Below, in pieces: positions 1-6,264 of a stretch of 7,193 nucleotides of DNA. Under the pieces are notes generated by a model. It made no database searches, was not told the origin of the DNA, and was given only the letters and a program-made list of their open reading frames with translations. Position 1 is the stretch's first letter, and each line of letters starts with the position of its first letter. A program made the translations under genes and the position numbers. The stretch is from Chthoniobacter sp. (GTDB lineage Bacteria > Verrucomicrobiota > Verrucomicrobiia > Chthoniobacterales > Chthoniobacteraceae): NCBI GenBank assembly GCA_025352865.1, contig JANXSB010000062.1, positions 1 to 7,193 of the forward strand, in the 5' to 3' direction.

Positions 1-1238
1 CCCATCGCCGTCGCGAAAAGGCCCGCGGCCATCACGCCGCGGATGCCGGTGGGAAGTTCGCGCAGGATGTAGTTCACGAAATAATCGCCGGTCGGCCGCT
101 GCGCCGCGTGCGCCGGGAGGTGGTAATAGACCCACAGCAAAACCCCGATGAGGGTGAAGCTGAGCGCCACCGGGATGTCCGCCAAGCCTGATAGAATCAG
201 GCTTCGCCGGCTGCGGCGAATGTCCGGCGCGGTGAGCATCCGCTGCACCATGTCCTGATCCGTGCCGTGCGTGGCCATGGTCACAAAGACCGAGGCGATG
301 AACGCGGTGAAGACGGTGTATTCCGTTTCGAGCACCTTTTTCACGTTGCCCCAGAAACCCAGTTCCGCGCGCTTCGCCGGATTTTTCTCGATGCCCGTGT
401 CCCAGAAATCCAGCGCGGTTTCGGCGATGGCCGCGGATTCTGTCGCCACCTCTTCGTCCGCTTTCTGCCGTGCCTCCGCGTCCGTCATTTTGCCGCCCGC
501 CGTTTTCAAAAGCACCTGCGTCCGCGCCTCGACGACCTCGGCATCGACCGGCGCAGTGACCGCCATCGTTTTCACCACGCCCCATCCGCCGACCGCGTGC
601 CAGAGCGTGAACATCGCGTAAAACATCGCGCCAAACATGAGGAAGACTTGCAGCAGATCGGTCCACACCACCGCCTTGATCCCACCGAACGTCGTATAAA
701 TCGCCGTGATGAAAACGAGGAAGCCGACCGCGCCGACGTAGAGCCAGAGCGTCTCCGCGCGGTTCGGGTGCATGTCGCGGATCAGCTCCCACGCGCCCAC
801 GAGCAGGATCGCCGGCACGAACATGCGCGAGCCGCTCGCGAGTACCCGCGTGAGCAAAAAAACTGCAGACGAGGTGAGTTTCGTCGAGCGGCCAAAGCGC
901 GTCTCGAGAAATTCATAAATCGAGACGACGCGCAGTTTGTAAAACGTGCCGATGAAAAGATAGGCGACGACGATGCGCGCGAGGATCGTGCCGATGGCAA
1001 GCTGGCCGTACGTAAAATTGCGCAGGCCGTAGCCCTCGCCCGGCGTGCCGAGGAAAGTTCCCGCGCTGACTTCCGCCGCCATGATCGACGCCAGCACCGC
1101 CCACCACGGGATGTTCCGATCGCCTACGGCAAAGCCTTCCATCGAGCTTTCGCCGCGCCCTTTGTAGAGGCCGACGGAAATGATGACGACGAAGTAGGCG
1201 AGGATGACGAGGCCGTCGATGAGCCAGGGGTTGTGCAT
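1..1238 (-). CDS. Sodium:solute symporter (SSS family), C-terminus outside the window
   Basis: Membrane transporter of the SSS family, expected to couple Na+ entry to uptake of an organic solute; the substrate cannot be read from sequence. About 412 codons are visible and the gene runs off the left edge. Seen: an N-terminal hydrophobic helix (about residues 6-25), the AAEVSAGTFLGTPGEGY stretch (54-70), the family signature YTTFGGIKAVVWTDLLQ (181-197) and HGTDQDMVQR (324-333), with many membrane segments between. ATG at 1238 is chosen because an in-frame TAA (the argA stop) lies just upstream and there is no other start; no clear Shine-Dalgarno is seen. It starts 15 nt after argA ends, so co-transcription or coupling is likely. 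Odd: a charged, Ala/Glu-rich segment at about 228-306 separates two membrane helices, longer than I expect at this point. The family call is firm, the substrate unknown. Confidence 0.9.
   Translation of the reverse strand, partial: MHNPWLIDGLVILAYFVVIISVGLYKGRGESSMEGFAVGDRNIPWWAVLASIMAAEVSAGTFLGTPGEGYGLRNFTYGQLAIGTILARIVVAYLFIGTFYKLRVVSIYEFLETRFGRSTKLTSSAVFLLTRVLASGSRMFVPAILLVGAWELIRDMHPNRAETLWLYVGAVGFLVFITAIYTTFGGIKAVVWTDLLQVFLMFGAMFYAMFTLWHAVGGWGVVKTMAVTAPVDAEVVEARTQVLLKTAGGKMTDAEARQKADEEVATESAAIAETALDFWDTGIEKNPAKRAELGFWGNVKKVLETEYTVFTAFIASVFVTMATHGTDQDMVQRMLTAPDIRRSRRSLILSGLADIPVALSFTLIGVLLWVYYHLPAHAAQRPTGDYFVNYILRELPTGIRGVMAAGLFATAM
184..220. repeat. Two adjacent small hairpins inside the symporter gene
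   Basis: Two back-to-back inverted repeats lie in coding sequence. The first has a perfect 9-bp stem (AAGCCTGAT / ATCAGGCTT, 184-192 and 196-204) with a 3-nt loop. The second has a 7-bp stem (TTCGCCG / CGGCGAA, 203-209 and 214-220) with a 4-nt loop. They share bases 203-204, so both cannot form fully at once. The encoded protein (RRSRRSLILSGLADIP) looks like ordinary family sequence, so this is probably structure within coding DNA, not an inserted element. A role is not established. Confidence 0.4.
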
Positions 1239-1253
1239 GGCAACGGCGGGCTT

Positions 1254-2564
1254 TTACGCGCGCGAAGTTTCCACCGCACTCGCCGGCGTGGCGGCTTTCA
1301 CCATGACCTTCGAGTTGCGCGCACCTGCGTCGTATTTTTTCCGCCGCTCCGGCGGCAAAATGTCGGGCGTTGCCTCGGCGTAGCCGCCTTTCTGCTGGAA
1401 GAAATTAAACGCCTGCGTCGAAAGCGCGAAGATCTGCTTCATCCCCTTCTCCGCCGCGAGCTGATCGGCAAAGGCCATGAGCTTGCGCCCGTGGCCCTCG
1501 CCCTCGTGGCTTTTGCTCACGTAGAGGCACGCGAGTTCGGCCATCCGCTGCTCGGGGTAAACATGCACGGCCACGCAGCCGACGAGATTCCGGTCAAGTT
1601 CCAGAATCCAGTAATCCTCCAGATGCGCCACGATGTCCGTGCGCGTGCGCTTCACGAGTTCCTCGTTATCGACCGACTGCCGGATGAGCGCCATGACCGC
1701 GCGCACGTCCTTTTTGAACACGCGGCGGATTTGCTGGTACTCGTTGGAATAAACCATCGTGCCGATGCCTTCGTGGCTGAAAATCTCGCTGAGCAGCGCC
1801 TCGTCGTGCAGCCCGTTGAGCAAATGCACGCGCGCCACGCCGAGCTGGCAGGCCCGCGCCGCGTGCTCGAGTTTCGAGAGCAGACTCGGCTCGATCCCGG
1901 TGCGCTTTTTTTTCACAAATTCCTCCGCATCGGCAATCGAAAGCTGGCCGATGATTTCGCCGTTCACGATCACGCCCTCGCTCGCGGAGAGGTAAAGAAT
2001 CTTCATCGCCTGCATGGCCTCGGCGACTTCGAGGGCGATGCCGTCGGAGTTCACGCGGAATGTTCTCCCCTCGCCGTCGTAGCCCAGCGGCGGGATCACG
2101 GGAATGATGCCCTCGTTCAAAAACAGGTGCAGCGATTTCGTGTCCACGCGCTCGACGCGGCCGGTGTGGAGCTGATCCACACCGCCGAGAATGCCCGCCG
2201 GATGCGCGATGATCGCATTCGCATAGACCGCGCGGAGATCGACGGACGTGAGCCCCTGCATGATCTCGTTCATCACGTTCGTGGCCGCTTCGAGGCTGAC
2301 CTTGAGCGTGGCGTCGTCGGTGATGCCGATGCCGTCCGCGTTGGAAATCGTGACGCTGCGCTCGGCGGCGAGCTGCGCGATTTGCTGGCCCGCGCCGTGG
2401 ACGAGGATGACCTTGATGCTCAGCGAGCGCAGCACCGCGAGATCGAGCAGGAGGTTCGCGAAATTCGGCGACGCCACGATCTCGCCGTCGATCGCGACCA
2501 CGAAGATTTTTTCGCGAAAGCGAGGGACGTATTGGAGAATGCCGCGGAGGTCAGAAACTTTCAT
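1254..2564 (-). CDS. argA: N-acetylglutamate synthase (amino-acid acetyltransferase)
   Basis: Cytoplasmic enzyme that transfers acetyl from acetyl-CoA to L-glutamate, the first step of arginine biosynthesis. The 436 residues match the two-domain ArgA type (E. coli about 443). An amino-acid-kinase fold (about 1-275) contains HGAGQQI (56-62) and VNSDGIALEVAEA (171-183). A GNAT domain (about 283-425) contains LYVSKSHEGEGHGRKLM (347-363). The tail DILPPERRKKYDAGARNSKV (401-420) is characteristic of ArgA. The kinase-type lysine near the N-terminus is replaced (FVVAIDG, 21-27), fitting a synthase and not a kinase. Odd: the GNAT acetyl-CoA loop, usually Q/R-x-x-G-x-G/A, reads EGEGHG (354-359), with Glu at the first position. 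An in-frame ATG at 2633 would add 23 residues with no family similarity; 2564 gives the usual N-terminus. Arginine feedback through the kinase-like domain is a family property, not visible here. Confidence 0.92.
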   Translation of the reverse strand: MKVSDLRGILQYVPRFREKIFVVAIDGEIVASPNFANLLLDLAVLRSLSIKVILVHGAGQQIAQLAAERSVTISNADGIGITDDATLKVSLEAATNVMNEIMQGLTSVDLRAVYANAIIAHPAGILGGVDQLHTGRVERVDTKSLHLFLNEGIIPVIPPLGYDGEGRTFRVNSDGIALEVAEAMQAMKILYLSASEGVIVNGEIIGQLSIADAEEFVKKKRTGIEPSLLSKLEHAARACQLGVARVHLLNGLHDEALLSEIFSHEGIGTMVYSNEYQQIRRVFKKDVRAVMALIRQSVDNEELVKRTRTDIVAHLEDYWILELDRNLVGCVAVHVYPEQRMAELACLYVSKSHEGEGHGRKLMAFADQLAAEKGMKQIFALSTQAFNFFQQKGGYAEATPDILPPERRKKYDAGARNSKVMVKAATPASAVETSRA

Positions 2565-2654
2565 CGTGGACGTGGGCGCTGACGAAACGAAAATTCCGCC
2601 CGCGCGCAAAGCGCAAAAGACGGCGGCTCTCAATCCGCAAGGCTGGGTTTTTTG

Positions 2655-2764
2655 AAACGCAGAGACGCAGAGGCGCAGAGGGCGCAGAGTTCAAAGCGAA
2701 GGCCGTCACGGGTTGCGCGGCCACTCTTCCTCCGCGGCCTCTGCGCCTCTGCGTCTCTGCGTTT
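2655..2764. repeat. Long intergenic hairpin repeat with CGCAGAG-unit arms
   Basis: Two arms of 27 nt (2655-2681 and 2738-2764) are perfect reverse complements around a 56-nt centre. Outside them, after two mismatches that could be G-U pairs in RNA, five further A-T pairs extend the stem to about 2648-2771. Inside, after one mismatch, three more pairs form (2683-2685 with 2734-2736). Each arm is made of short tandem units (CGCAGAGA, CGCAGAGG and variants). The repeat fills much of the 220-nt gap (2565-2784) between argA and the secreted-protein gene. On the minus strand it follows the stop of that gene by about 20 nt, so it could act as a terminator or mRNA-end stabiliser, but no U-tract follows it. 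The rest of the gap, 2565-2645, should hold the argA promoter; I see no convincing -35/-10 pair there. Confidence 0.85.
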
Positions 2765-2784
2765 TGAAAAATAGACGGCCCCGC

Positions 2785-4080
2785 TCAGTACTCGTGCTCC
2801 ATCTCGTCGAGATAACGCGAGATGGGGTCACGGCGCTTTTGCTCCTGCCCGGAAAGTTCGTTGGCCGTCTTCAGGTAGCTGTCAAATGCGCTGCTCTTTC
2901 CACCGAGCTGCGTGCCCTCGAACCAATTGAGATAGTCCGCAATCTCCGCCGTGCGCCGCAGCACGGCGGTCCGGTATTCCTCGATGCGCGCGAGCCGCTC
3001 GCGGACGCCGCCGGTCTTGCCCCGCGCGAGCAGCGCGAAGGCCTGCTCGTAATCCGCGAGCACCGGGCGGTAAAGCGCGTTGGCGCGGGCGCTGAGCGCG
3101 ACGATCAGCGTGTGGCGCTCGGCCAGCGCAGCGCGGCTCGCGGGCAGCTTGAGGTATTGCGCGAAATCGCCGGGCGCGAAGGTCTTCACCGCGCCGTCCT
3201 TGCCGGTGGGAATCTCTATCGCCAGCAGCGCCGCGAGTTCCTTCTCCGTCTCGTCCGCGCTCAATCCGCGGTAGCGGTCCGCCGCCGCGAAACGCGCGAG
3301 ATTCAGCGTCCACCATTTCTGCAAAGTCGCCTCGTCGGCGGCGAGCGTGGGGAAGCGCTTCCGCAGCAGCGCCACGGAATCGCCGTCGCTCCGCGGCCAG
3401 TCGCGCACCATGCGCGCAATCCCCGCGCGGCCATTTGGCTGACTGGCGAGGAGCTGGAGCAGACACGCCGCCAGCGCCTCATCCATCGCGCGCGCGGTCG
3501 CGCCAAGATCATCGGGATGATCGGCCAGAAAATCCGCGAGCGGCGGCAGCTTGTTGGTTTCGAGGAGGCGCTTGAAAAGATCGGCGTTCGCTCCGGTCTC
3601 GCGCTGCCGGATGAGCTGGACGATGCCGTCGGTGATCCACCACGGCGCCTCGCGAAAGGCCGTGCCGCCTTTCACCCCGGACTCGCGATACGCGTGCTCC
3701 AGCAGCACCGCGCGGACGATCTGCCTTTGCAGATTCACGTCGGCCGGGTTCGCGCCGACGCGCACGTCGATCTGCACTTTGAAACCGGGGAGCGATTCGA
3801 CGAGCCGCACCTTCGCCGCCGGTTCGTCGAGGTGCGCGCCGGACGCGGGTTCGATGACGATGACGATGGGAGCCTTCCACGCGTTCTCACTTTCCCCGAG
3901 CAGTTGCAGCACGTCGCGCTTCACCTCGCCGGCAAAGCTGACCACGCGCATGCGCAGCGGCGCGTCGTCGCAATAGACGCTGAATTGTTTCAGGTCGCTG
4001 TGCTGCCGCGGGTCCAACGCGCCGGCGGGCAGCAGCACCGCGAGCAGCGCCAGCACCAGAGCCAGCGCCCGCCGGTTCAT
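2785..4080 (-). CDS. Secreted protein resembling an inactive gluzincin-type peptidase
   Basis: Not a recognised named family. It has 431 residues with a clear signal peptide (MNRRALALVLALLAVLLPAGA, about 1-21), so it is exported, probably soluble in the periplasm. Residues 118-158 have the shape of the peptidase MA/gluzincin core: a helix, IVRAVLLEHAY (121-131), followed by APWWITDGIVQLI (145-157), which mimics the usual P-x-W-x-x-E-G segment. The zinc ligands are missing, however: the HExxH position reads RAVLL, and the downstream Glu is Asp151. I infer a pseudo-peptidase. The C-terminal third (about 340-431) is charged and probably helical. It is last in a three-gene operon; its ATG overlaps the preceding stop (ATGA). 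An upstream in-frame ATG at 4806 is only a shadow reading of the preceding gene. Export is well supported, the peptidase relationship moderately, and function is unknown. Confidence 0.8.
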   Translation of the reverse strand: MNRRALALVLALLAVLLPAGALDPRQHSDLKQFSVYCDDAPLRMRVVSFAGEVKRDVLQLLGESENAWKAPIVIVIEPASGAHLDEPAAKVRLVESLPGFKVQIDVRVGANPADVNLQRQIVRAVLLEHAYRESGVKGGTAFREAPWWITDGIVQLIRQRETGANADLFKRLLETNKLPPLADFLADHPDDLGATARAMDEALAACLLQLLASQPNGRAGIARMVRDWPRSDGDSVALLRKRFPTLAADEATLQKWWTLNLARFAAADRYRGLSADETEKELAALLAIEIPTGKDGAVKTFAPGDFAQYLKLPASRAALAERHTLIVALSARANALYRPVLADYEQAFALLARGKTGGVRERLARIEEYRTAVLRRTAEIADYLNWFEGTQLGGKSSAFDSYLKTANELSGQEQKRRDPISRYLDEMEHEY

Positions 4081-4856
4081 GGAGCGCCGCCCTTGGTGAC
4101 GAGCGTGATCGTCCCCTTTTGCACCACCACCGCCTGCATCTTGTCCATGCTCTTGCGGTCGCGCTGGAGCAAGCCCCAGATTTTTTGAAAAAAGAAATCG
4201 AGATACTGCATCGCCACGGGATGCACCGCGAGCCGGCCAAAGTTTCCACCGAGCATCGTCGCCGTGAATTTGCCGTCCTTGACTTCGAGCCGGTAGAGTA
4301 CGCCGGAATAGACCGGCAGGCCGAACAGCGACTCCTCCGCGCCGATGTGAATGACGCCGGGATGCAGATTCACGTAGGCGCGCTTGAACTCCAGGCCCGC
4401 CACCCCGCCGTCCTTCGATTTCAACTGCTGCTGGAGGTAGCCGCTGACCTCCGCTTCGGTGAGGTCCACGCGTTTCGGCTGCGGCGAGTCGATCGCGTCC
4501 ATCAGGTCCGAACTCACCAGGCGCTGCGGCACTTCTTTGCCCAGCTCCGGCACTCCGTCCGGCTTTTGCGTCACCAAAAAAAGCGCCGCGAGGATCGCGG
4601 AATAAATCAGCACATTGACCGCCGTCTTGATCTCGCGCGTCGCGCCGCCTGACTTCGGATTCGTCATCTTCGCGATGCGTTTGCGCGCCTGCTCGGGCGT
4701 CTCCGTTTTCCCGCTGCCCTCCTCCTCCTTCGGCAAAAGCGACCGGTCCAGCTTCCCTCCGCAGTTGTGACAATAGACGCGCTCGGCTTCGTTTTCGTAG
4801 CCGCATTGTCCGCAGGGGAGATTGGCTGGCGTGGCGGGATCGGTTTTCTTGGCCAT
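4077..4856 (-). CDS. Zinc-ribbon, single-pass membrane protein of unknown function
   Basis: No named family recognised; 259 residues. Order of parts: an N-terminal zinc ribbon with C15-x2-C18 and C29-x2-C32; a charged linker (about 36-76) rich in Lys and Glu; one membrane helix at about 80-96 (VNVLIYSAILAALFLVT); then about 160 residues that should lie outside the cytoplasm, with a possible beta-rich domain (AYVNLHPGVIHIGAEESLFG and on). With the ribbon inside and the C-terminal domain outside, a scaffold or sensor role is possible but only inferred. ATG 4856 lies 3 nt after the fmdB-like stop, and the stop overlaps the next gene's start as ATGA, so all three genes are probably translated from one mRNA. 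The neighbouring product is also a zinc-ribbon protein. Confidence in the gene is high and in any function low. Confidence 0.85.
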   Translation of the reverse strand: MAKKTDPATPANLPCGQCGYENEAERVYCHNCGGKLDRSLLPKEEEGSGKTETPEQARKRIAKMTNPKSGGATREIKTAVNVLIYSAILAALFLVTQKPDGVPELGKEVPQRLVSSDLMDAIDSPQPKRVDLTEAEVSGYLQQQLKSKDGGVAGLEFKRAYVNLHPGVIHIGAEESLFGLPVYSGVLYRLEVKDGKFTATMLGGNFGRLAVHPVAMQYLDFFFQKIWGLLQRDRKSMDKMQAVVVQKGTITLVTKGGAP

Positions 4857-4859
4857 GGG

Positions 4860-5192
4860 CTATTCGGTTTTCTTTTTCGGGGTCGGTTTGGATTTTTCCA
4901 CCGCAGGTTTTGCCTCAGTTTTCTTCGTCTCGCCACTCTTCGTTTCCGCGGAGCCGGAGTCGCTTTTCGCCGAGGCCTTGTAGCCCTCGCTGCGGTAGTC
5001 GGTGATGTAAAATCCCGACCCTTTGAAAATCAAACCCGCACCCGTGCCCAGCAGCCGCTTCACCTTCCCCCGGCCCCAGGCCTTCATCCGGCAGCGCTCC
5101 TTCGGGCAGACCGTCAGCGCGGCGTCCTTCATCGAGTGGAATATCTCGAAGGTCTTTTTGCACTTCTCGCACTGGTAATCGTAGGTCGGCAT
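4860..5192 (-). CDS. FmdB-family zinc ribbon protein
   Basis: Small cytoplasmic zinc-binding protein of the FmdB family, often annotated as a putative regulator though its role is unproven. The N-terminus MPTYDYQCEKCKKTFEIFHS and the GAGLIFKGSGFYITDYRS stretch (51-68) are diagnostic. Zinc ligands are C8-x2-C11 and C29-x4-C34. The second knuckle is CPKERC, longer than the usual CPxC(G), and is followed by an extra basic segment (RMKAWGRGKVKR). After residue 70 the protein becomes a disordered Lys/Ser/Glu/Thr tail ending PKKKTE. It has 110 residues, a little long for the family because of that tail. It is first in a three-gene operon, 3 nt ahead of a membrane zinc-ribbon gene, and is transcribed away from the L,D-transpeptidase. 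No strong Shine-Dalgarno is visible; the start is fixed by the family N-terminus. Confidence 0.92.
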   Translation of the reverse strand: MPTYDYQCEKCKKTFEIFHSMKDAALTVCPKERCRMKAWGRGKVKRLLGTGAGLIFKGSGFYITDYRSEGYKASAKSDSGSAETKSGETKKTEAKPAVEKSKPTPKKKTE

Positions 5193-5234
5193 CGGGGTCG
5201 TGGCGTGCTTTCTCGGGAAAAAGCAGGCCGTGAA

Positions 5235-5253
5235 CTAGCAGAGCGCGCGCTAG
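5235..5253. promoter_or_regulatory. Inverted repeat in the divergent intergenic region, possible operator
   Basis: CTAGC (5235-5239) and GCTAG (5249-5253) flank a GC alternation, and 5242-5251 (AGCGCGCGCT) is itself a perfect 10-bp palindrome. It sits between the divergent fmdB-like and L,D-transpeptidase starts. A weak minus-strand promoter (TTGCGG at 5260-5255, 17-nt spacer, TAGTTC at 5237-5232) would overlap it. In DNA this GC-rich a short palindrome can arise by chance, so a regulatory role is only a suggestion. Confidence 0.25.
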
Positions 5254-5275
5254 GCCGCAAACGATTGTTCCCGCC

Positions 5276-5303
5276 TTGACGCTCCCCGCTTCACCGATAA
5301 CCT
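5276..5303 (+). promoter_or_regulatory. Candidate sigma70-type promoter for the L,D-transpeptidase and rhodanese genes
   Basis: TTGACG at 5276-5281 matches the -35 consensus at five of six bases. With a 16-nt spacer, TAACCT at 5298-5303 is a weak -10 (three of six). Transcription would begin near 5310, leaving a short leader before ATG 5330. The TTG of the -35 box is also a possible in-frame start codon for the downstream gene, but using it would bury the signal peptide, so promoter use is the better reading. Confidence 0.4.
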
Positions 5304-5329
5304 CCCGCCTCTTGAAAATCTCCCACCCG

Positions 5330-5929
5330 ATGCTCCGCACCCTCGGCCTGCTCCTCCTCACCATCGTTTGCACCACCGCCTGCGCCCGGCGCGACCCGCG
5401 TTTCGCGGAGGACACCGTCTATCTCGGCGGCTTCCACAGCGCCCACTCGAACGCCCCACGCGCCAGCACCGACACCGTCTCCTATTGGGACGGCGACGGC
5501 GCGCCCGGCGCACCCTCCATCCGCATCAGCCTCGGCGAGCAGCGCGCCTATTTTTATAAAAGCGGCGAACTCGTCGGCATCTCCGCCATCTCCACCGGAC
5601 GCGAAGGCTTCGGCACCAATGCCGGCAGCTTCAAGATCATCCAGAAAGACAAGGATCACGTCTCCTCGCGCTTCGGCGACTACATCGCGCGCGACGGCAC
5701 GATCATCAAAAAAGAGATCGACCGCGACAAAGACCCCATGCCCAAAGGCGCGATCTACGACGGCGCGCGCATGCCCTACTTCATGCGCATCGTCGGCGGC
5801 ACCGGCATGCACGAAGGCTTCCTCCCCGGCTACCCCGCCTCGCACGGCTGCATCCGCATGCCCGGCCACATGGCGGAGATTTTCTTCAACCACGTCTCCG
5901 TCGGCACCCCGGTGACAATCACGAACTGA
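5330..5929 (+). CDS. L,D-transpeptidase (YkuD domain), probable lipoprotein
   Basis: Envelope enzyme of the YkuD family, expected to form L,D (3-3) crosslinks or attach proteins to peptidoglycan through a cysteine thioester. From ATG 5330 it has 199 residues: a hydrophobic signal (MLRTLGLLLLTIVCTTAC) with Cys18 as a possible lipidation site, though the lipobox is weak (Thr at -3, Ala at -1); a linker; then the catalytic domain from about 63 (SIRISLGEQRAYFYKSG) to the end. Catalytic residues seen are His161 (GMHEG) and Cys174 in SHGCIRM (171-177). A charged insert (about 112-145, KDKDHVSSRFGDYIARDG and on) precedes the active site and is common in relatives of this type. An upstream TTG at 5276 would add 18 residues ahead of the signal and is rejected. 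It heads a two-gene plus-strand unit; the rhodanese gene follows after 5 nt. Confidence 0.93.
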   Translation: MLRTLGLLLLTIVCTTACARRDPRFAEDTVYLGGFHSAHSNAPRASTDTVSYWDGDGAPGAPSIRISLGEQRAYFYKSGELVGISAISTGREGFGTNAGSFKIIQKDKDHVSSRFGDYIARDGTIIKKEIDRDKDPMPKGAIYDGARMPYFMRIVGGTGMHEGFLPGYPASHGCIRMPGHMAEIFFNHVSVGTPVTITN

Positions 5930-5934
5930 CCCGC

Positions 5935-6264
5935 GTGGCGCTGCCGGAAATTTCCGTCGCCGAAGCGCACCAGCGCCTCGCCACCACGAGCCCGCCGCGC
6001 CTCATCGACGTGCGCGAGGCCGATGAGTTTGAAATCGCCCGCATCGCCGGAGCCGAGTTGCTCCCGCTCTCGCAGTGGCCCGCCATCGCCACGGAAAAAC
6101 TCCGCGATCCCGCGCAGCCACTCCTCATCCACTGCCACCACGGCGGACGCTCCGGCCAGGCCACCGCCTACCTCCGTCACCACGGCTTCACCGACGTGAC
6201 GAATGTCGCCGGCGGCATCGATGCGTGGTCGCAGGAAATCGACCCATCAGTCCCGCGCTACTGA
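5935..6264 (+). CDS. Single-domain rhodanese (GlpE/PspE-like sulfurtransferase)
   Basis: Small cytoplasmic rhodanese-fold protein of 109 residues. Such proteins carry sulfane sulfur as a persulfide on the active Cys and pass it to an acceptor such as cyanide, thioredoxin or a partner enzyme; the physiological acceptor is unknown here. Seen: RLIDVREADEFEIARIAGA (22-40), the standard N-terminal signature; the active loop C67-HHGGR-S73 in LLIHCHHGGRSGQA; and VAGGIDAWSQEIDP (91-104), the typical C-terminal motif. The active Cys is present, so the enzyme should be competent. Start is GTG at 5935, 5 nt after the L,D-transpeptidase stop; a GTG start and no obvious Shine-Dalgarno suggest coupled translation. 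Its last 18 nt overlap the 3' end of the convergent Lgt-like gene. A functional link to the transpeptidase is not evident. Confidence 0.93.
   Translation: MALPEISVAEAHQRLATTSPPRLIDVREADEFEIARIAGAELLPLSQWPAIATEKLRDPAQPLLIHCHHGGRSGQATAYLRHHGFTDVTNVAGGIDAWSQEIDPSVPRY

Noticed and set aside
267..2582. Plus-strand open frame of 771 codons spanning the symporter and argA region
   Set aside because: The protein is Arg/His/Asp-rich with no recognisable family, and it is antisense to two genes with strong family motifs. Stop-free antisense frames are expected in DNA this GC-rich.
2648..2771. Intrinsic terminator call for the intergenic hairpin
   Set aside because: The stem is far longer than usual, the loop is 56 nt, and the minus strand has no U-tract after it. 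Recorded as a repeat that may affect transcript ends, not as a terminator.
2713..4188. Plus-strand open frame of 491 codons opposite the secreted protein
   Set aside because: Arg/Ala-rich composition without domains, starting inside the hairpin repeat; it is a shadow of the minus-strand gene, which has a clear signal peptide and operon spacing.
4081..4806. N-terminal extension of the secreted-protein gene from ATG 4806
   Set aside because: It overlaps the zinc-ribbon gene in another frame and reads as low-complexity Arg/Gly-rich sequence. ATG 4080 directly gives a signal peptide and an ATGA overlap.
5291..5893. Minus-strand open frame of 200 codons opposite the L,D-transpeptidase
   Set aside because: Ala/Gly/Asp-rich shadow with no motifs, antisense to a gene with intact catalytic His and Cys.
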